From NCBI RefSeq assembly GCF_040807025.1, contig NC_090942.1:82875987-82939986 (forward strand): a stretch of 64,000 nt of DNA, read 5' to 3'. Numbering within the stretch: position 1 is the first letter of the stretch; each line of letters opens with the position of its first letter. This DNA comes from Struthio camelus. Its lineage: Eukaryota; Chordata; Aves; Struthioniformes; Struthionidae. A model generated the notes under the pieces. It saw only the letters and a program-made list of their open reading frames with translations, had not been told where the DNA came from and searched no databases. Shown here piece by piece: positions 38,073 through 48,805 of the stretch. A program made the translations under genes and the position numbers.

Positions 38073-39387
38073 GCCAGGTGAGCGCGCTGGGAAGGCCGGG
38101 GGCCGCCCCGGGGCTGGGGGGCGGGCAGGCGCCGCTGCCCGGCCTCCCTTTGGGTCTTGCCCCCCGCCCGGGCTGGTGCCGGCCCGGGCAGTAAGCCGGG
38201 TGGTGTCATGGCGGCGTCGCAAGGCGCGTGGGGGGCTGGGGGTGGCGTCGGGGCATGGCGCCGCCCTGGCAGCGGGCGCGTGGGGGGCAGGAGGAGAGCG
38301 GGCAGGCGGGGTGCTGGCATGGGGCGGCTGGGAGGGCGCCGTGTGTCTGGACTGTCCCGCTGTCGCCGCAGGTGATGGCAGCATGAGCGAGCGCGAGGAG
38401 GACAACAGCTGCCAACCAGGCGGTGCGGCGGCAGTGGCGGCAGCGGCCCAACCCCACGGGGCCCTTCTGGACTTTTCCGTGAGGGAAGCGTCGCCAGCGG
38501 GCTGCGACCAGGGAATCACCTGTCCGCAGCCGGACCTCCTCTTGGCGGAGGCGAGGCCGGAGAAGGCTCCTCGCTGCGGCTTCCGGAAGCGGAAGGACAC
38601 GGTGGTCCACCAGAGAGCGTTCATGGGAGAGAAACCCTACATCTGCGTCGAGTGCGGGCAGAGCTTCAACCGCAGCTCGGACCTCATCCGCCACCAGAGG
38701 ATCCACACGGGGGAGAAGCCGTACGTGTGCGCCGACTGTGGGAAGAGCTTCAGCCGCCGCTCCCACCTCATCCAGCACCAGCGCGTCCACACGGGCGAGC
38801 GGCCGTACCAGTGCAAGGACTGCGGGAAGAGTTTCAGCCAGAGCACCCACTTGGTGCAGCACCAGCGCAACCACACCGGTGAGAGGCCTTATGTGTGCGC
38901 CAAGTGCGGGAGGAACTTCTATCAGAACTCAGGCCTGCTCCGCCACGCCAACTTCCACACGGGCGAGAAGCCCTACAAGTGCCCCCAGTGTGGGAAGCGC
39001 TTCAGTGACAGCTCCAACCTCATCGCCCACCAGCGGCTCCACACCGGGGAGAAGCCCTACAAGTGCGCTGACTGCAACAAGAGTTTCAGTGAGAGCTCCA
39101 AGCTGGTCATCCACCGGCGCGTCCACACCGGCGAGAAGCCTTACTTGTGCCCCGACTGTGGGAAGAGTTTCAGCCAGCGCTCGCACCTTGTCCAGCACCG
39201 TCGCACCCACACTGGGGAGAAGCCCTACAAGTGTGCTGAGTGTGGGACCTGCTTCAGTGACAATTCTACCCTCATCCGTCACCGTCGCACCCACACGGGG
39301 GAGAAACCTTTCAAGTGTTCCCAGTGTGGGAAGAGCTTCAGCCGCAACTCCTACTTAGTCTCACACCAGCGAGTGCATGTGTGGTAG
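37945..39387 (+). CDS. Two-exon C2H2 zinc-finger protein with nine fingers
   Basis: Probable nuclear sequence-specific DNA-binding protein. Coding join 37945-38077 and 38372-39387, 382 residues. The intron has a strong donor (CCAG/GTGAGC) and acceptor (gtcgccgcag). The ATG at 37945 is the first after an in-frame TAA at 37624 and has G at -3; an ATG at 38383 with A at -3 would give 334 residues. Residues 1-45 contain two alanine tracts. A Glu/Ala leader follows, with a one-Cys degenerate finger before the array. Nine intact C2H2 fingers run from residue 136 to 380 at strict 28-residue spacing with consensus TGEKPY-type linkers. Helix residues (-1,2,3,6): R/S/D/R, R/S/H/Q, Q/S/H/Q (T at position 2), Q/S/G/R, D/S/N/A, E/S/K/I, Q/S/H/Q, D/S/T/R, R/S/Y/S. 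No KRAB or SCAN domain is visible, and the protein ends two residues after the last His. Orthologue not recognised. Confidence 0.88.
38041..38070 (+). repeat. (GCC)10 trinucleotide repeat coding polyalanine
   Basis: Ten perfect gcc units, directly before the splice donor of exon 1, encode the longer alanine tract of the nine-finger protein. A second shorter tract (gcg units) lies just after the start codon at about 37951-37968. Perfect GCC repeats are prone to length change. Confidence 0.85.
38078..38371 (+). other. In-frame, stop-free intron of the nine-finger gene
   Basis: Its 294 nt is exactly 98 codons, and it has no stop in the gene's frame. Retention would therefore insert 98 Gly/Ala/Arg-rich residues and leave the fingers intact (480 residues from the same ATG). 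Splice signals at both ends are strong, so splicing is the expected default. Confidence 0.7.
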
Positions 39388-40703
39388 GCAGTCTCACTAG
39401 ATGTGGACTGTGGATCATCTAGGATGCAGCTCCTGATCCAGGCCTGTTCGAAATATGCCTAAGGGAGGAGAAGTGTAGATGCGGGTATGTCTACACCAAG
39501 GGTACCAGGCTCAGGGCGCCTGGATTGTTGTAGGCAGCCGGCCAGAGCAATGCCTCTGGCCTATGTTGCCACTTTTGGCCACCTCTTTCTCCCAAAGCAC
39601 GTCAGGCATAGGCAGCAGATGGGCAGTAGTTCTGGATCCCCAGGTCCTGCCATCCTTTCTCCCAAGTGGTCGACCTGCATTCCATCTACCACATGGCCAA
39701 TGTGCAGGCATTTCCCTCCACCTTCCCCTGACAAGTGCCTGTTTGGGAGCCTGAGGAGAAAATGTGCAATACGATGAGAAGCTGCTTGCTTGTGCCATCC
39801 TGTGACCAATGTTAGGCAAGATGCCTATGTCTTGGTCATGCAATGTATGCATGTGGGGCCATGTCAGCGGAAATAGAATGGGAGATGGGGGTGCTTGAAT
39901 GTCTCCTTAAGGAGCTTTGTCCTGAAATGTTGCGGCCTGTACAATATTGTATAGGTTTATGGAAGCTCACCATGCCCATGTTGTGATCCAGCTATGGTGG
40001 TCAGGATGACTGAAGCTAAATAAGCCCTGCTGAGGGGCTGGTGATTGCATCATGCACGTGCAGTGTGCAGGCCAACTTGGAGCACAGGCCAAGTTCAACT
40101 TGAGTCTGCTTGCAAAAGGAAAGTGTAGACATACCCTGAACCAGAGGAGGAAGGAATGCATTCAAAGGGTTACTGCGAATGCTGCTAGGATAGTAGGAAC
40201 GGCGAGGGGGAGCTGTGTGACAGGGACAAGGCTTTCTGGAAATCTCAGAACTGGTGGGTAACTGATACAGCAAACTGCCTAACCTGGAGGTTTAAAAACA
40301 AGAATCAGAATTACGCTTGCTGCTGTTAAGGCTGTGGTACGCAATTTGACAGGAATGCGCAGTTTGCCCGTAAGTTTGTGCTGGTGTGGCCTCCTGGTTC
40401 TGCAGAATTCAGATTCACACATACGGCCCAGGTGGGCTGGTATAAGCAGTGTTGTAAAATGGGACAGAACAACAGCATATTGGGACTGACTTGATTCCAT
40501 ACCAGTATTTCTGAAGTCCCGTTTTGACCAGCTTATGTGTGTGTAAATAACATCTATATGTTTGTATTCACATATGTATGAACTTGCTTTTATGGTAGTG
40601 TATCTTCACACTCAACATGTGAGCATTCACACACGCACAAGTCCTTGCAGTGGTCAAAAGGGCCAACTGTATGACACTATACCATATCAGTACTTTTGAA
40701 AAC

Positions 40704-40709
40704 ATTAAA
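40704..40709 (+). promoter_or_regulatory. Candidate polyadenylation signal (ATTAAA) of the nine-finger gene
   Basis: This is the first common variant hexamer after the stop at 39387. The first canonical AATAAA is further on at 41248-41253. Either would give a 3' UTR of 1.3-1.9 kb. No transcript support. Confidence 0.3.
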
Positions 40710-42570
40710 CATACCATATATAGTAGCACTTCTGCAAGTAATGAGCTGCAAGAGATATGTTTGTATCAAAACATCTAAAATTTCATATCAGGACATTTAG
40801 TTTTACTCCGATTACTTTGCGTGTGTATAGGATCTGGAATTGTTCTTATAAATGTGTACCCACACATGTATAAACACACACACAGAGAAAATTGTGGCAC
40901 CTATGGTTGTAAAGAATGACTTCTAAATGGCACTCCGCACTCTCCACCTCATTTTACATAAGTGCATATCAACTGCAGTTGAAGGATGTACCCCATTCAT
41001 TAGGGTTTAAACTACAAGGAATTGCAGTGCAACACTTCGAATTGTTTATATTTTTGACCGTTTTACTGCTGATTATTTTAGTGATACCTGACTGGTGTGC
41101 TTGTTCAACGTTGCTGGAGCTTAGAAAAGATTTCTGGTATGTGATGTACTGCAACTGGCTTCATGGCTTCAGTATGTCTTTGGAACAGAGCAATATATAC
41201 TGAAGCCAGCAGAAGGACTGGGGCTGGGGTGGGGAAGAGACTAAGGAAATAAAGAGGCAAAGGAGATCCAGGGATTTGAGCAGCTGCTGGCCAGGGATGC
41301 TTGTGAATGGCTTGTTCTGCAGCTAGTTCTGCAGAACTCACTACTTTCCAAGGGACTGGCTTCCTTTCTGCAAGCCGCTTCTTGACACTCAACTGCTGAT
41401 AAAAATATTATTTTCATATTTAAAAAAAAAAAAAAGAACTTTAGAGGGAGCATGTTTGCAGCTCCTAGAGGAACAAGGCACCTTTGTGTGCAGCTGCTCA
41501 GGGAAGTAGAGAGAGCTTTCTGAAATGGGGTGGGCTTTGTTTGCACAGGAACCAAAGCCTTCATTTGGAAATGCACATTTTTATTTTTAGATTTTTTTTT
41601 GTTTGTTTCCCCTCCCCCTGACCCCACCCCCGGGGATGGCCTCAAAGCAGTGTCTTCTTGATTTCTAACTTTCTTCTGGAAAGTGTCTTGGAAATGTGAC
41701 TAATGGTCATGTAGTTTGTTCCAAAAGCTTCAAGATTTTCATCTACTAGCAGACTTTCAAAAAGAATACTACAGTTCTCAGTTGGTAGACTCATTTTTAA
41801 CTCATTTCAGAGTTCCAGCTATAGAACTGGACCTACTGAACCGACTATAGATTAATTTATATGGGCCTGTCCATTCCAGTTTACGTTTCCTAAAGGAAAT
41901 CTACAGCACTACAAATGTCTGTTTGGCTGAGGAAGATCTACCAGCCAGGGAAAGTCATCTTGTGAATGCATCTTTTCTTTGGGGAGTCTGAATGGAAACA
42001 CTGTAGCAGATAAAGGAAATCACAGCGGGGTGTGCACATGAGCATGAGCTCAAAAGGGAAATCCTCACATCAAGATTCTGGTTTGAGAAGCCCACTGCCC
42101 CTGAATACTCCTTCACAACAGTCTTCAGAGCATCTCTTTTCCTTCTATGTGCTTTGTGAAGTGCTGTGTACACTTAACAGTGCTCTATAAATTAAAACTA
42201 TTGATGTGCATTTATTTCTAAGATCTTTATGAACTTATTTAAAACTGTATGCCAAATCAAAGTGGCCTTAGGGTTCACAGCACGTTGCCAGTGTGGTAGT
42301 CTTAGCTGCTAGGATTGGATTGCCCACCAGTGTAAGTACCATCTCTGGATTGCCTTTCCACAGCTAGTGTTAGTTTTCTCTGCTCAATGCCGCTTGGCTG
42401 AAATCATTCACTTTCCCCAGACAGTCTTCCCTTTCCTGTTTGTGACCATCTAGCTTGAGGATCTGGGTACCGCTCCTTCTTGACTGTTGAAAAAGTTATA
42501 GGGTATGTTCCTCTTCTTCCAGGAGTTTAATCACTTTGTGGGCAGCACAAAGTGACAAGCCAAATTCAGA

Positions 42571-42646
42571 AGATGGAGATATGGGCAGGTGCAAAAGGTC
42601 AAGAACCAAGATGGCGATATGGGCAGGTGCAAAAGGTCAAGAACCG
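42571..42646 (+). repeat. 38-bp tandem duplication
   Basis: Two adjacent copies starting agatgg(a/c)gatatgggcagg at 42571 and 42609, nearly identical. Copy 2 contains AAGATGGCG, a YY1-like core, where copy 1 has AGATGGAG. Confidence 0.85.
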
Positions 42647-45079
42647 GAGGGTTTACTTCCGCAGCAGCTAGCTCACTGGCTTCTTTTACTAGCTGTCTCC
42701 TCCCTCAGGATTGCAGAGGGAGGCTACTGGGGAAAAAACAAAAGGTAATAAGCTCTATCCTAGGCCCTTGGTCCCCAGCTGGTGCCCAGATCCTCCTGCC
42801 AGTTGAGGGAGTTCTGTAATTTCCTGTTGTGCTACTGGTGCTTAGATACTACAGTGACGCTATGGCACTTTGGAAATACCCAAGATAGATGGACAAATGG
42901 ATGAATGATGTCTCTGAAATAAATCTTTTTATCCCAGTCTTCTTCGTTACTCCATCTCTTCTTCTCTTTTTTTCCCCAGAGTGCCCTGAGCTCCCAGTTT
43001 CTTGGCTCTTGGCAGGACCAGATCTGGAACACGGGTCATCCTTCATGGAGGGATGACCGTTACTTAGCACAGCTGATGTGTAATGCAAATAAGAATCCAG
43101 AGGTGAGGGCTATTCTTAGAATTTCTCTTCTATTTCATCTCTTGTATCCGTATGAATCTGAAAAGCTGGAGGATGGTACATACCGCTCACCATGCCTTCA
43201 CAACAGAAAGTGGCAGAATCTTATTCTGGAGTAAAACACCAACCTGCTGTTAGACGAATCTTGTTCTAGCAGAGCTGCCAGCTGCTCTGAGATTACCTTC
43301 CCAGTTCTGTCACCTGGCTTGTATGAGATCCAGTTTTGCAGCCCCCCTGCTAACAAAGTCTGTAAAATAGCAATAGCTGAAATACAACTTCTTTTACGTT
43401 CCGTCTTGCTTCACTGTTTATGACTGGGGGGAAAAAATTCTTCTGGTCTCAAGCAAGAGGTTTATTTTCTGTGTTGAATATATTAAAAGATGTATTTAAT
43501 GCACATTCCCTAAAGCAAATTTTTTAGATATCTCGAGCACACAAAACTGTCCCCGCAAGTACACCAGATAATTTACTGTGGTCCTCTTTCCCTTCTGCCC
43601 TAAGTATACCGGTCTGAATAGGACCAGAGACACAACACCAGAAGCCCCCTCTCCAGAGAGAGAGAAGTACAAGATGTTTCAGATGATGGAGTGGAAGAGC
43701 TACAGAAAAGAGGCCTCGTTGGGGCAGTCTACTTTTCTGCTTATGCCCTCCTGTCCTAAGCTCTGAAGGGACTAGAATAGTTAAAAGTACCAGTTGCAAC
43801 TGCTATAGCTAGCTCTGGCAGTTTTTTTAGGTGTGGATACATCACTATAACTTTACCTAGGGTCTTACAGTCTTTTAACTCCCAGAATTCAAATTTTCTA
43901 CAGCAGAGTGCCCCCAGGAGATGTTAGTAAGGTGGGCCTCTGTTCATGCCTCAGAGCGACACTCATCTTGACCCATAAAAGCTGCTTTTTTCAGCTACAA
44001 GTCTCACGGTAGCAGTGCAAGCAGAGCATAAAACCTGAATTTAGCTGTAAAACTCACCTGAGAAAGGAACTGTTTTAAATCTAATCTATGCTGATCTTTG
44101 TGTTGCCATAGTAACATTAGCATGAGCTGCAGTCACTGTAGTGTAGGTGAGTCCTTTTGCATTTCTCTGTGTTTTAGCCTTTCTCCAACCTGAACTTCGT
44201 GTATCATTTAAGTCAGCTGATCCACCTCTCAGTTGTCCCCTCCCTTTTCTCATGCAAGTGCTTGCTGGCTTTTTTTTTAATAGCAAATGCATGCAGCTCA
44301 TGTTGAATCCACCTGGTAACGCTGCTCTTGCAGTCCTGATGGGCTTTAGCAACTGACAGTTTTCCTCCCACAGACCTGACCAGTTTGTGAACAGACATGA
44401 GAGCCTAGGATCGAAGGAGAGTTTTTAGGGGAAGAAAATTTTCACTCTTTCTTCATGAGGCTTGATATGGAGGAAACAAAAACTTGGGATTAAGTTCAAA
44501 AGGAATAGTTTATGTGAAATATTTCCTACTGCAATGAACAGTAAAGAAAATGTCCTGCTGAAGATGCTGTTACTGGTACACTTAAATAATGTTTTTGTAC
44601 AAAAAATATTTCAAGTGAAGTTCCCGGACTTCCTATCGTATAGCTCATTACAATTTCTATGTAACACAGGTCAACTTAACTGATCACGTCTTCTGTTCTG
44701 CTGTGTTAGCCATGCTATAATTAACATGCCTAACTTGTACATGTCTTACAAACATAACTTTTTCTATATGTATCCTGTAGTGTACTATGCCCCTCTAATT
44801 AAATACTGTTTCTCCCCTCTGCGGACAGAATCTGGACCAGTAGTGCCAACACTTGTTATCTGCAAAACGTTGATGGTTTCCTATTTTAGGCATACTAGTA
44901 GGCAAAATGAATGAATAAAAATGCCAGGTACGTACCTTAGGCTGAGGTCTGATGAGCACTGTAAGCTGACCTGATTTACAGCTGCTCCGTAAAAGGGCCT
45001 TCCTTTTTATTCCTGTCCCACCAGCCATGTGTTCCCATCTGCTCTGCATTGGCACTATTGCTGCTCTAGCAGCACAATA

Positions 45080-45160
45080 AACTGGCTCAGGAAACTGCCT
45101 AGTCAGTTTTCTGCTGGATCAGTTCCGTGATCTGGCTCATTGTAGGGCTACCTGAATGCT
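45080..45160. repeat. Unclassified interspersed repeat, copy 1 (partial)
   Basis: The segment gctggatcagttccgtgat at about 45112, followed by ctggctcattgtagggct, matches the corresponding part of the copies near 48.16 and 48.75 kb with substitutions. I do not recognise the family. Confidence 0.4.
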
Positions 45161-47930
45161 AGTTATCAGAAATACAAGAACCATCCCCTTTTGTAGCAAT
45201 GCAACCATAAACTGACTTAAAGTGACTGTAAAAGTGCAGCCTGGAGACACGGGGCTGGTTCCTTAGGTCTCATAAGCACTCTATTTTCCTCTAGCAGGGC
45301 AAGACAGTCCTAAGCTTGCTCTAAGTGGTCAGCAGAAGATCCTGTAGCTGCAGATAACTGACTGCCTGAGGGACTGTTTTGGGGGACACATTAAGATGGG
45401 TGGGACAGCATGGGCAGAGCACAGTAACCCTTCAGCGGGAGCTGAAAGCACCAATAAGTTACAGCAGGTCATACCAGCTCCCTACATCCTCATGGGTTAA
45501 GAGAGCGCACAGATGTGCAGGCTCCCTTGTTCTCTTCCCTTAGGCACTCTCCGTGAAAGGCAGAGCTCAGCTGGATGTAAAGGTTAGGGCCACTTAAGAC
45601 TTGTCTGAACAGCCATATGGACAGGAGTTCAGAATAGCTCTACCCAAGCTCCAAGGCCCTGCTTGCAAACCTTCTGTCTGGCTTGGCTGCATAGCTGTAG
45701 GCAATTGGCTAACGTAACCGTAACCTTCCTCTGAAAAAGTAAAGCTTGCAGAACTCATGTTTATGAGGCCTGACTATGTAAGGGGTTTCTGCTTGGAAAC
45801 ACAGCTGGCCTGACCCCTGAGAAAGCTTCCTCAGAAAAGGTTTCTCTGGTTATAGTGCAACTGTACAACCCTGTCCCACTGCCCTGACCAGTAGTGGTAC
45901 TAATGGCACGGTATTAGGAATGGCAATGCAGCCAAAACAAAGGTGTCGCGAATCATTTTGCCATCTGAAAGCTGAAGGGTTGAACCAGATCGCTATACGA
46001 GGGAAACGGTAAACCGAAGAGGTTGAGCTGGGACAAACATCCAGGACAAAAGACTGGAGAGCTGGATTTTCCAATCGTGAGGCTGCTGGGAAGACAAGGT
46101 GTGCTGGAAGTGCTACATGTGAGAAGGGTCACCATCCTCCAGGCCCCCAAGGAATTGCTCCCTCACACATCTTGATCTCCCTTTTTTGGCTTTCCAGAGC
46201 TCCTGCCATTTTCCTACTGCTGGTGATATGTTGCTGTAGGCAGGTGCCTGCTATATCTGTCCCTCAAGCTGACCTTCACCAAAATCCTGCTGTACTCTAT
46301 CTAGCCATAGTTCAGGTGGGTGCCGTTTCCCATCTCTAACCGTAGAGCCACAGTAGAGCCCATCCCTCTTCTGTCAACATTTTCCCTCACAAAAGGGCAG
46401 CTTCTCCTTACTCACCCCAAATCCAGCAAATATAACATGCATCTGCCTTTCTGAAGGGCATTTGATCTGCCTTTTCCTAGCCTTAAGACAACTTTGTTGC
46501 TAGGATAGGGCCTGGGGAGCTGCTTCTTGCTGCGCTGCACCTGGCTGTTCTGTTTAAGAAGATGCCTCTTTGCTAGGCCACAGCTTTCCCTTCTTGACTG
46601 GTTTCTTTAACAGCTGACCTTTGATTTCTCTCAGTGCCTTCAGGCAGCCAGAAATAGCAAACAAAACAGGAAAAAAAGAATTTGCTATGCATTAAAGAGA
46701 TTACATTATCACTGGACATATGAGTACACCTTTATGTGACCCTAGGTCAAACAGGAAGGACAGGCTGCTTTATTTAAAAAAAAAAAAAAGAGCTCTTTTA
46801 ATAACTGTCACAAGAAGAGAAATAGCAACAGCAAGGGGAACGCTGTGGGCGGGGAGGGGTAGGAGGAAAAATAGAACATTTTTTCCTTGTGTCTAGAGTG
46901 ATAAGGATTAAAATCACTGAACGCTCGTCCTCACATTCTTAGAAAGGTGAAGAAAGGGGGTAACATATGGATATCCTTGTTCTGGATCCTTAAAATCTGA
47001 GGAGCTACCTAGCATGCTAGGCAATGATGTTATGTCTTACGCCTAATCTGAGCGCAGAGGTTGCCATGAGCTTGTTCAGGATTTGGGTTAGGGCAGTCAT
47101 ATCTCACAGACACCTTGTCACTGCCCTTGTCTGGGTAATATGTGATGTAGCTGCCAATGTTAATATAACTGTGGGCTTCAACTGCACCTTCCATTCCAGA
47201 GCAGATAGAGCCACTAATGCATGGGAAGAAAGGGTGAATTCCTGTCTCCAGAGAGGTAGCCAGAGAGGATCCTGAAACTCCTCAGGCTCTGAAGCCCTTG
47301 GTGCTGCCCCTTCACTGCTATCAGTGCTCAGGCCAGCCAGCTCCTGGCAGGGCTATTCCTAGGGAGGGCCAAGTCATGAGGAGGAAGGCAGGAAAAGGAG
47401 ATGGCTGATATTTGTAAATACTCATTCCAGGAGACATGAACTGAAGAGCAAAGCCAGAAGAAACCCAGTTATGGCTTGGAATGAAAGAGAGGATGAATAA
47501 TTACAGATGATCCCCTCCCAGTGTAGGAGGAGGTGAAAAATCACATCACTGCTGTTGCTGTCCCATAGCGTAGTGTGGGTTGCACTGCAGTGGTGGTACT
47601 GATTTTCCAGGGCTGAGAAGAAGAGGTGGACTTCTGGAATACATCCACAAATTGGTACCTCACTCCTGCAACACTAAGCTGTTCATTTCATGCCTATGAA
47701 GAATCACTTGGTGTCCCTGTATCTGCAGTATCCTTCCAGCACTTAGAAATTATGGTAACTTTCTCCCCAACCTGCAGAATAAGCAACATAAATAAGCTGA
47801 TTAGTTCATAGTATACTGCCATTCATTTTTGTCTCAAATCCATCATGTGAAGGACTGCCAAAGCAAAGCTTGTGTGAAGACACTCTGTGCTGGGGTCCGT
47901 GCACAGTGAGGTTCGCTGTCGTGGCACTTA

Positions 47931-47938
47931 TGACGTCA
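47931..47938. promoter_or_regulatory. Perfect CRE octamer TGACGTCA
   Basis: A palindromic consensus for CREB/ATF-type bZIP proteins. It sits in AT-average DNA without a recognised promoter, so its role is unknown. Confidence 0.3.
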
Positions 47939-48069
47939 GGTGAAGGATTCCTACCTCCTTGTTCGCAGGGCTCCTTCAACTGGCTGCAAAATTCGTATTT
48001 CTTATGGAAAACGTTTATCTCCGAGGCCATTCTTGCATGACTTCCTGCAGTTGCTAACAGCTCTGGCTG

Positions 48070-48225
48070 ATTTGTGACAGCAGATTACTTCGGATGGCTG
48101 AAGCTGCTGCCATCCCTGGCCACCCACTGGGTTATTTTTAACTTGGATTGGTTCCCTGAGCCAGCGCTCAGCGCAGTCCCACAAACAGCAGCACTGGCAC
48201 CAGTGAGGGGAAAATAGTGTACTGC
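48070..48225. repeat. Unclassified interspersed repeat, copy 2
   Basis: Shares with copy 3 the order: gtgacagcag, tggctgaag, gggttatttttaac (48129), a gg(a)tt-ggttccctgagcc block, and caaacagcagcactggca. The resemblance covers about 140 bp with substitutions and small indels. Confidence 0.5.
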
Positions 48226-48664
48226 GGTGGGGGGAGGGTGCTAACAAACAGCCAAAGAGCACAGCAGTTCCTGAATATTACCACCGTGCCATCCATATCA
48301 TGAAATCACTGCCCAAAATCACTGCCACTGAGCAAAAATAATCTAAGAGAAAGCAGAACAAAGGCATTAAACAGATCTGTCCTCAACACAGGAGAAATAT
48401 TTCCAAAGAAGGAGGACCAGCTTATAAACCTTTTGTTTTCCAAATGTACACTACACAGCTGGAGCCAGCGCTGAGCTCTTGTTAAGTAGCTTGGAGGAGA
48501 GGAGCTGCCGGGTGTGAACTACCCTATTCATCCCATCGAGGTTGTGGTTCCACCTGCATTTCTTTCAAAAGCAGTATCAGTTCCAGCCTCCCTCATCTCC
48601 TCTTCCGTCCTGGCCATTTATTCCCATGCACTGCCTGTTGAGCCACTGTGGCTGCTTGTGCAGT

Positions 48665-48805
48665 TACCCTGTGAAGCAGCCTGGGGAGGTTCAGTGGCTG
48701 AAGAGTAACCGCTCCCACCCTACTTTGGGTTATTTTTAGCTGAATCAGTTCCTGATCCAATTCACTGTATGGTCATGCAAACAGCTGTGTCAGCATGACA
48801 GAGAG
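48665..48805. repeat. Unclassified interspersed repeat, copy 3
   Basis: Contains gtgaagcagc, tggctgaag, gggttatttttagc (48727), tgaatcagttcctgatcc, and caaacagctgtgtcagca in the same order and spacing as copy 2. Diverged enough to be an old family. Confidence 0.5.

Larger units (their letters stand above)
36965..39400. promoter_or_regulatory. CpG island, probable promoter (possibly bidirectional)
   Basis: The AT-rich flank switches abruptly at about 36965 (cccgcgcgcgctg) to very GC- and CpG-dense DNA that runs through the first exon and intron of the plus-strand gene and on into its finger exon. There is no clear TATA box. A palindromic E-box CACGTG lies at 37632-37637, about 310 bp before the start codon. 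The core promoter portion is probably about 36965-37900. Confidence 0.75.

Noticed and set aside
38206-39294. Long minus-strand open frames opposite the nine-finger gene (222, 211 and 121 codons)
   Set aside because: They are antisense shadows of a GC-rich coding exon made of 84-bp repeats. They show no domain and no initiation context.
40916-41203. 95-codon plus-strand frame with a hydrophobic segment
   Set aside because: It lies in the probable 3' UTR/flank and has no supporting splice sites or similarity. A hydrophobic stretch is expected by chance in T-rich sequence.
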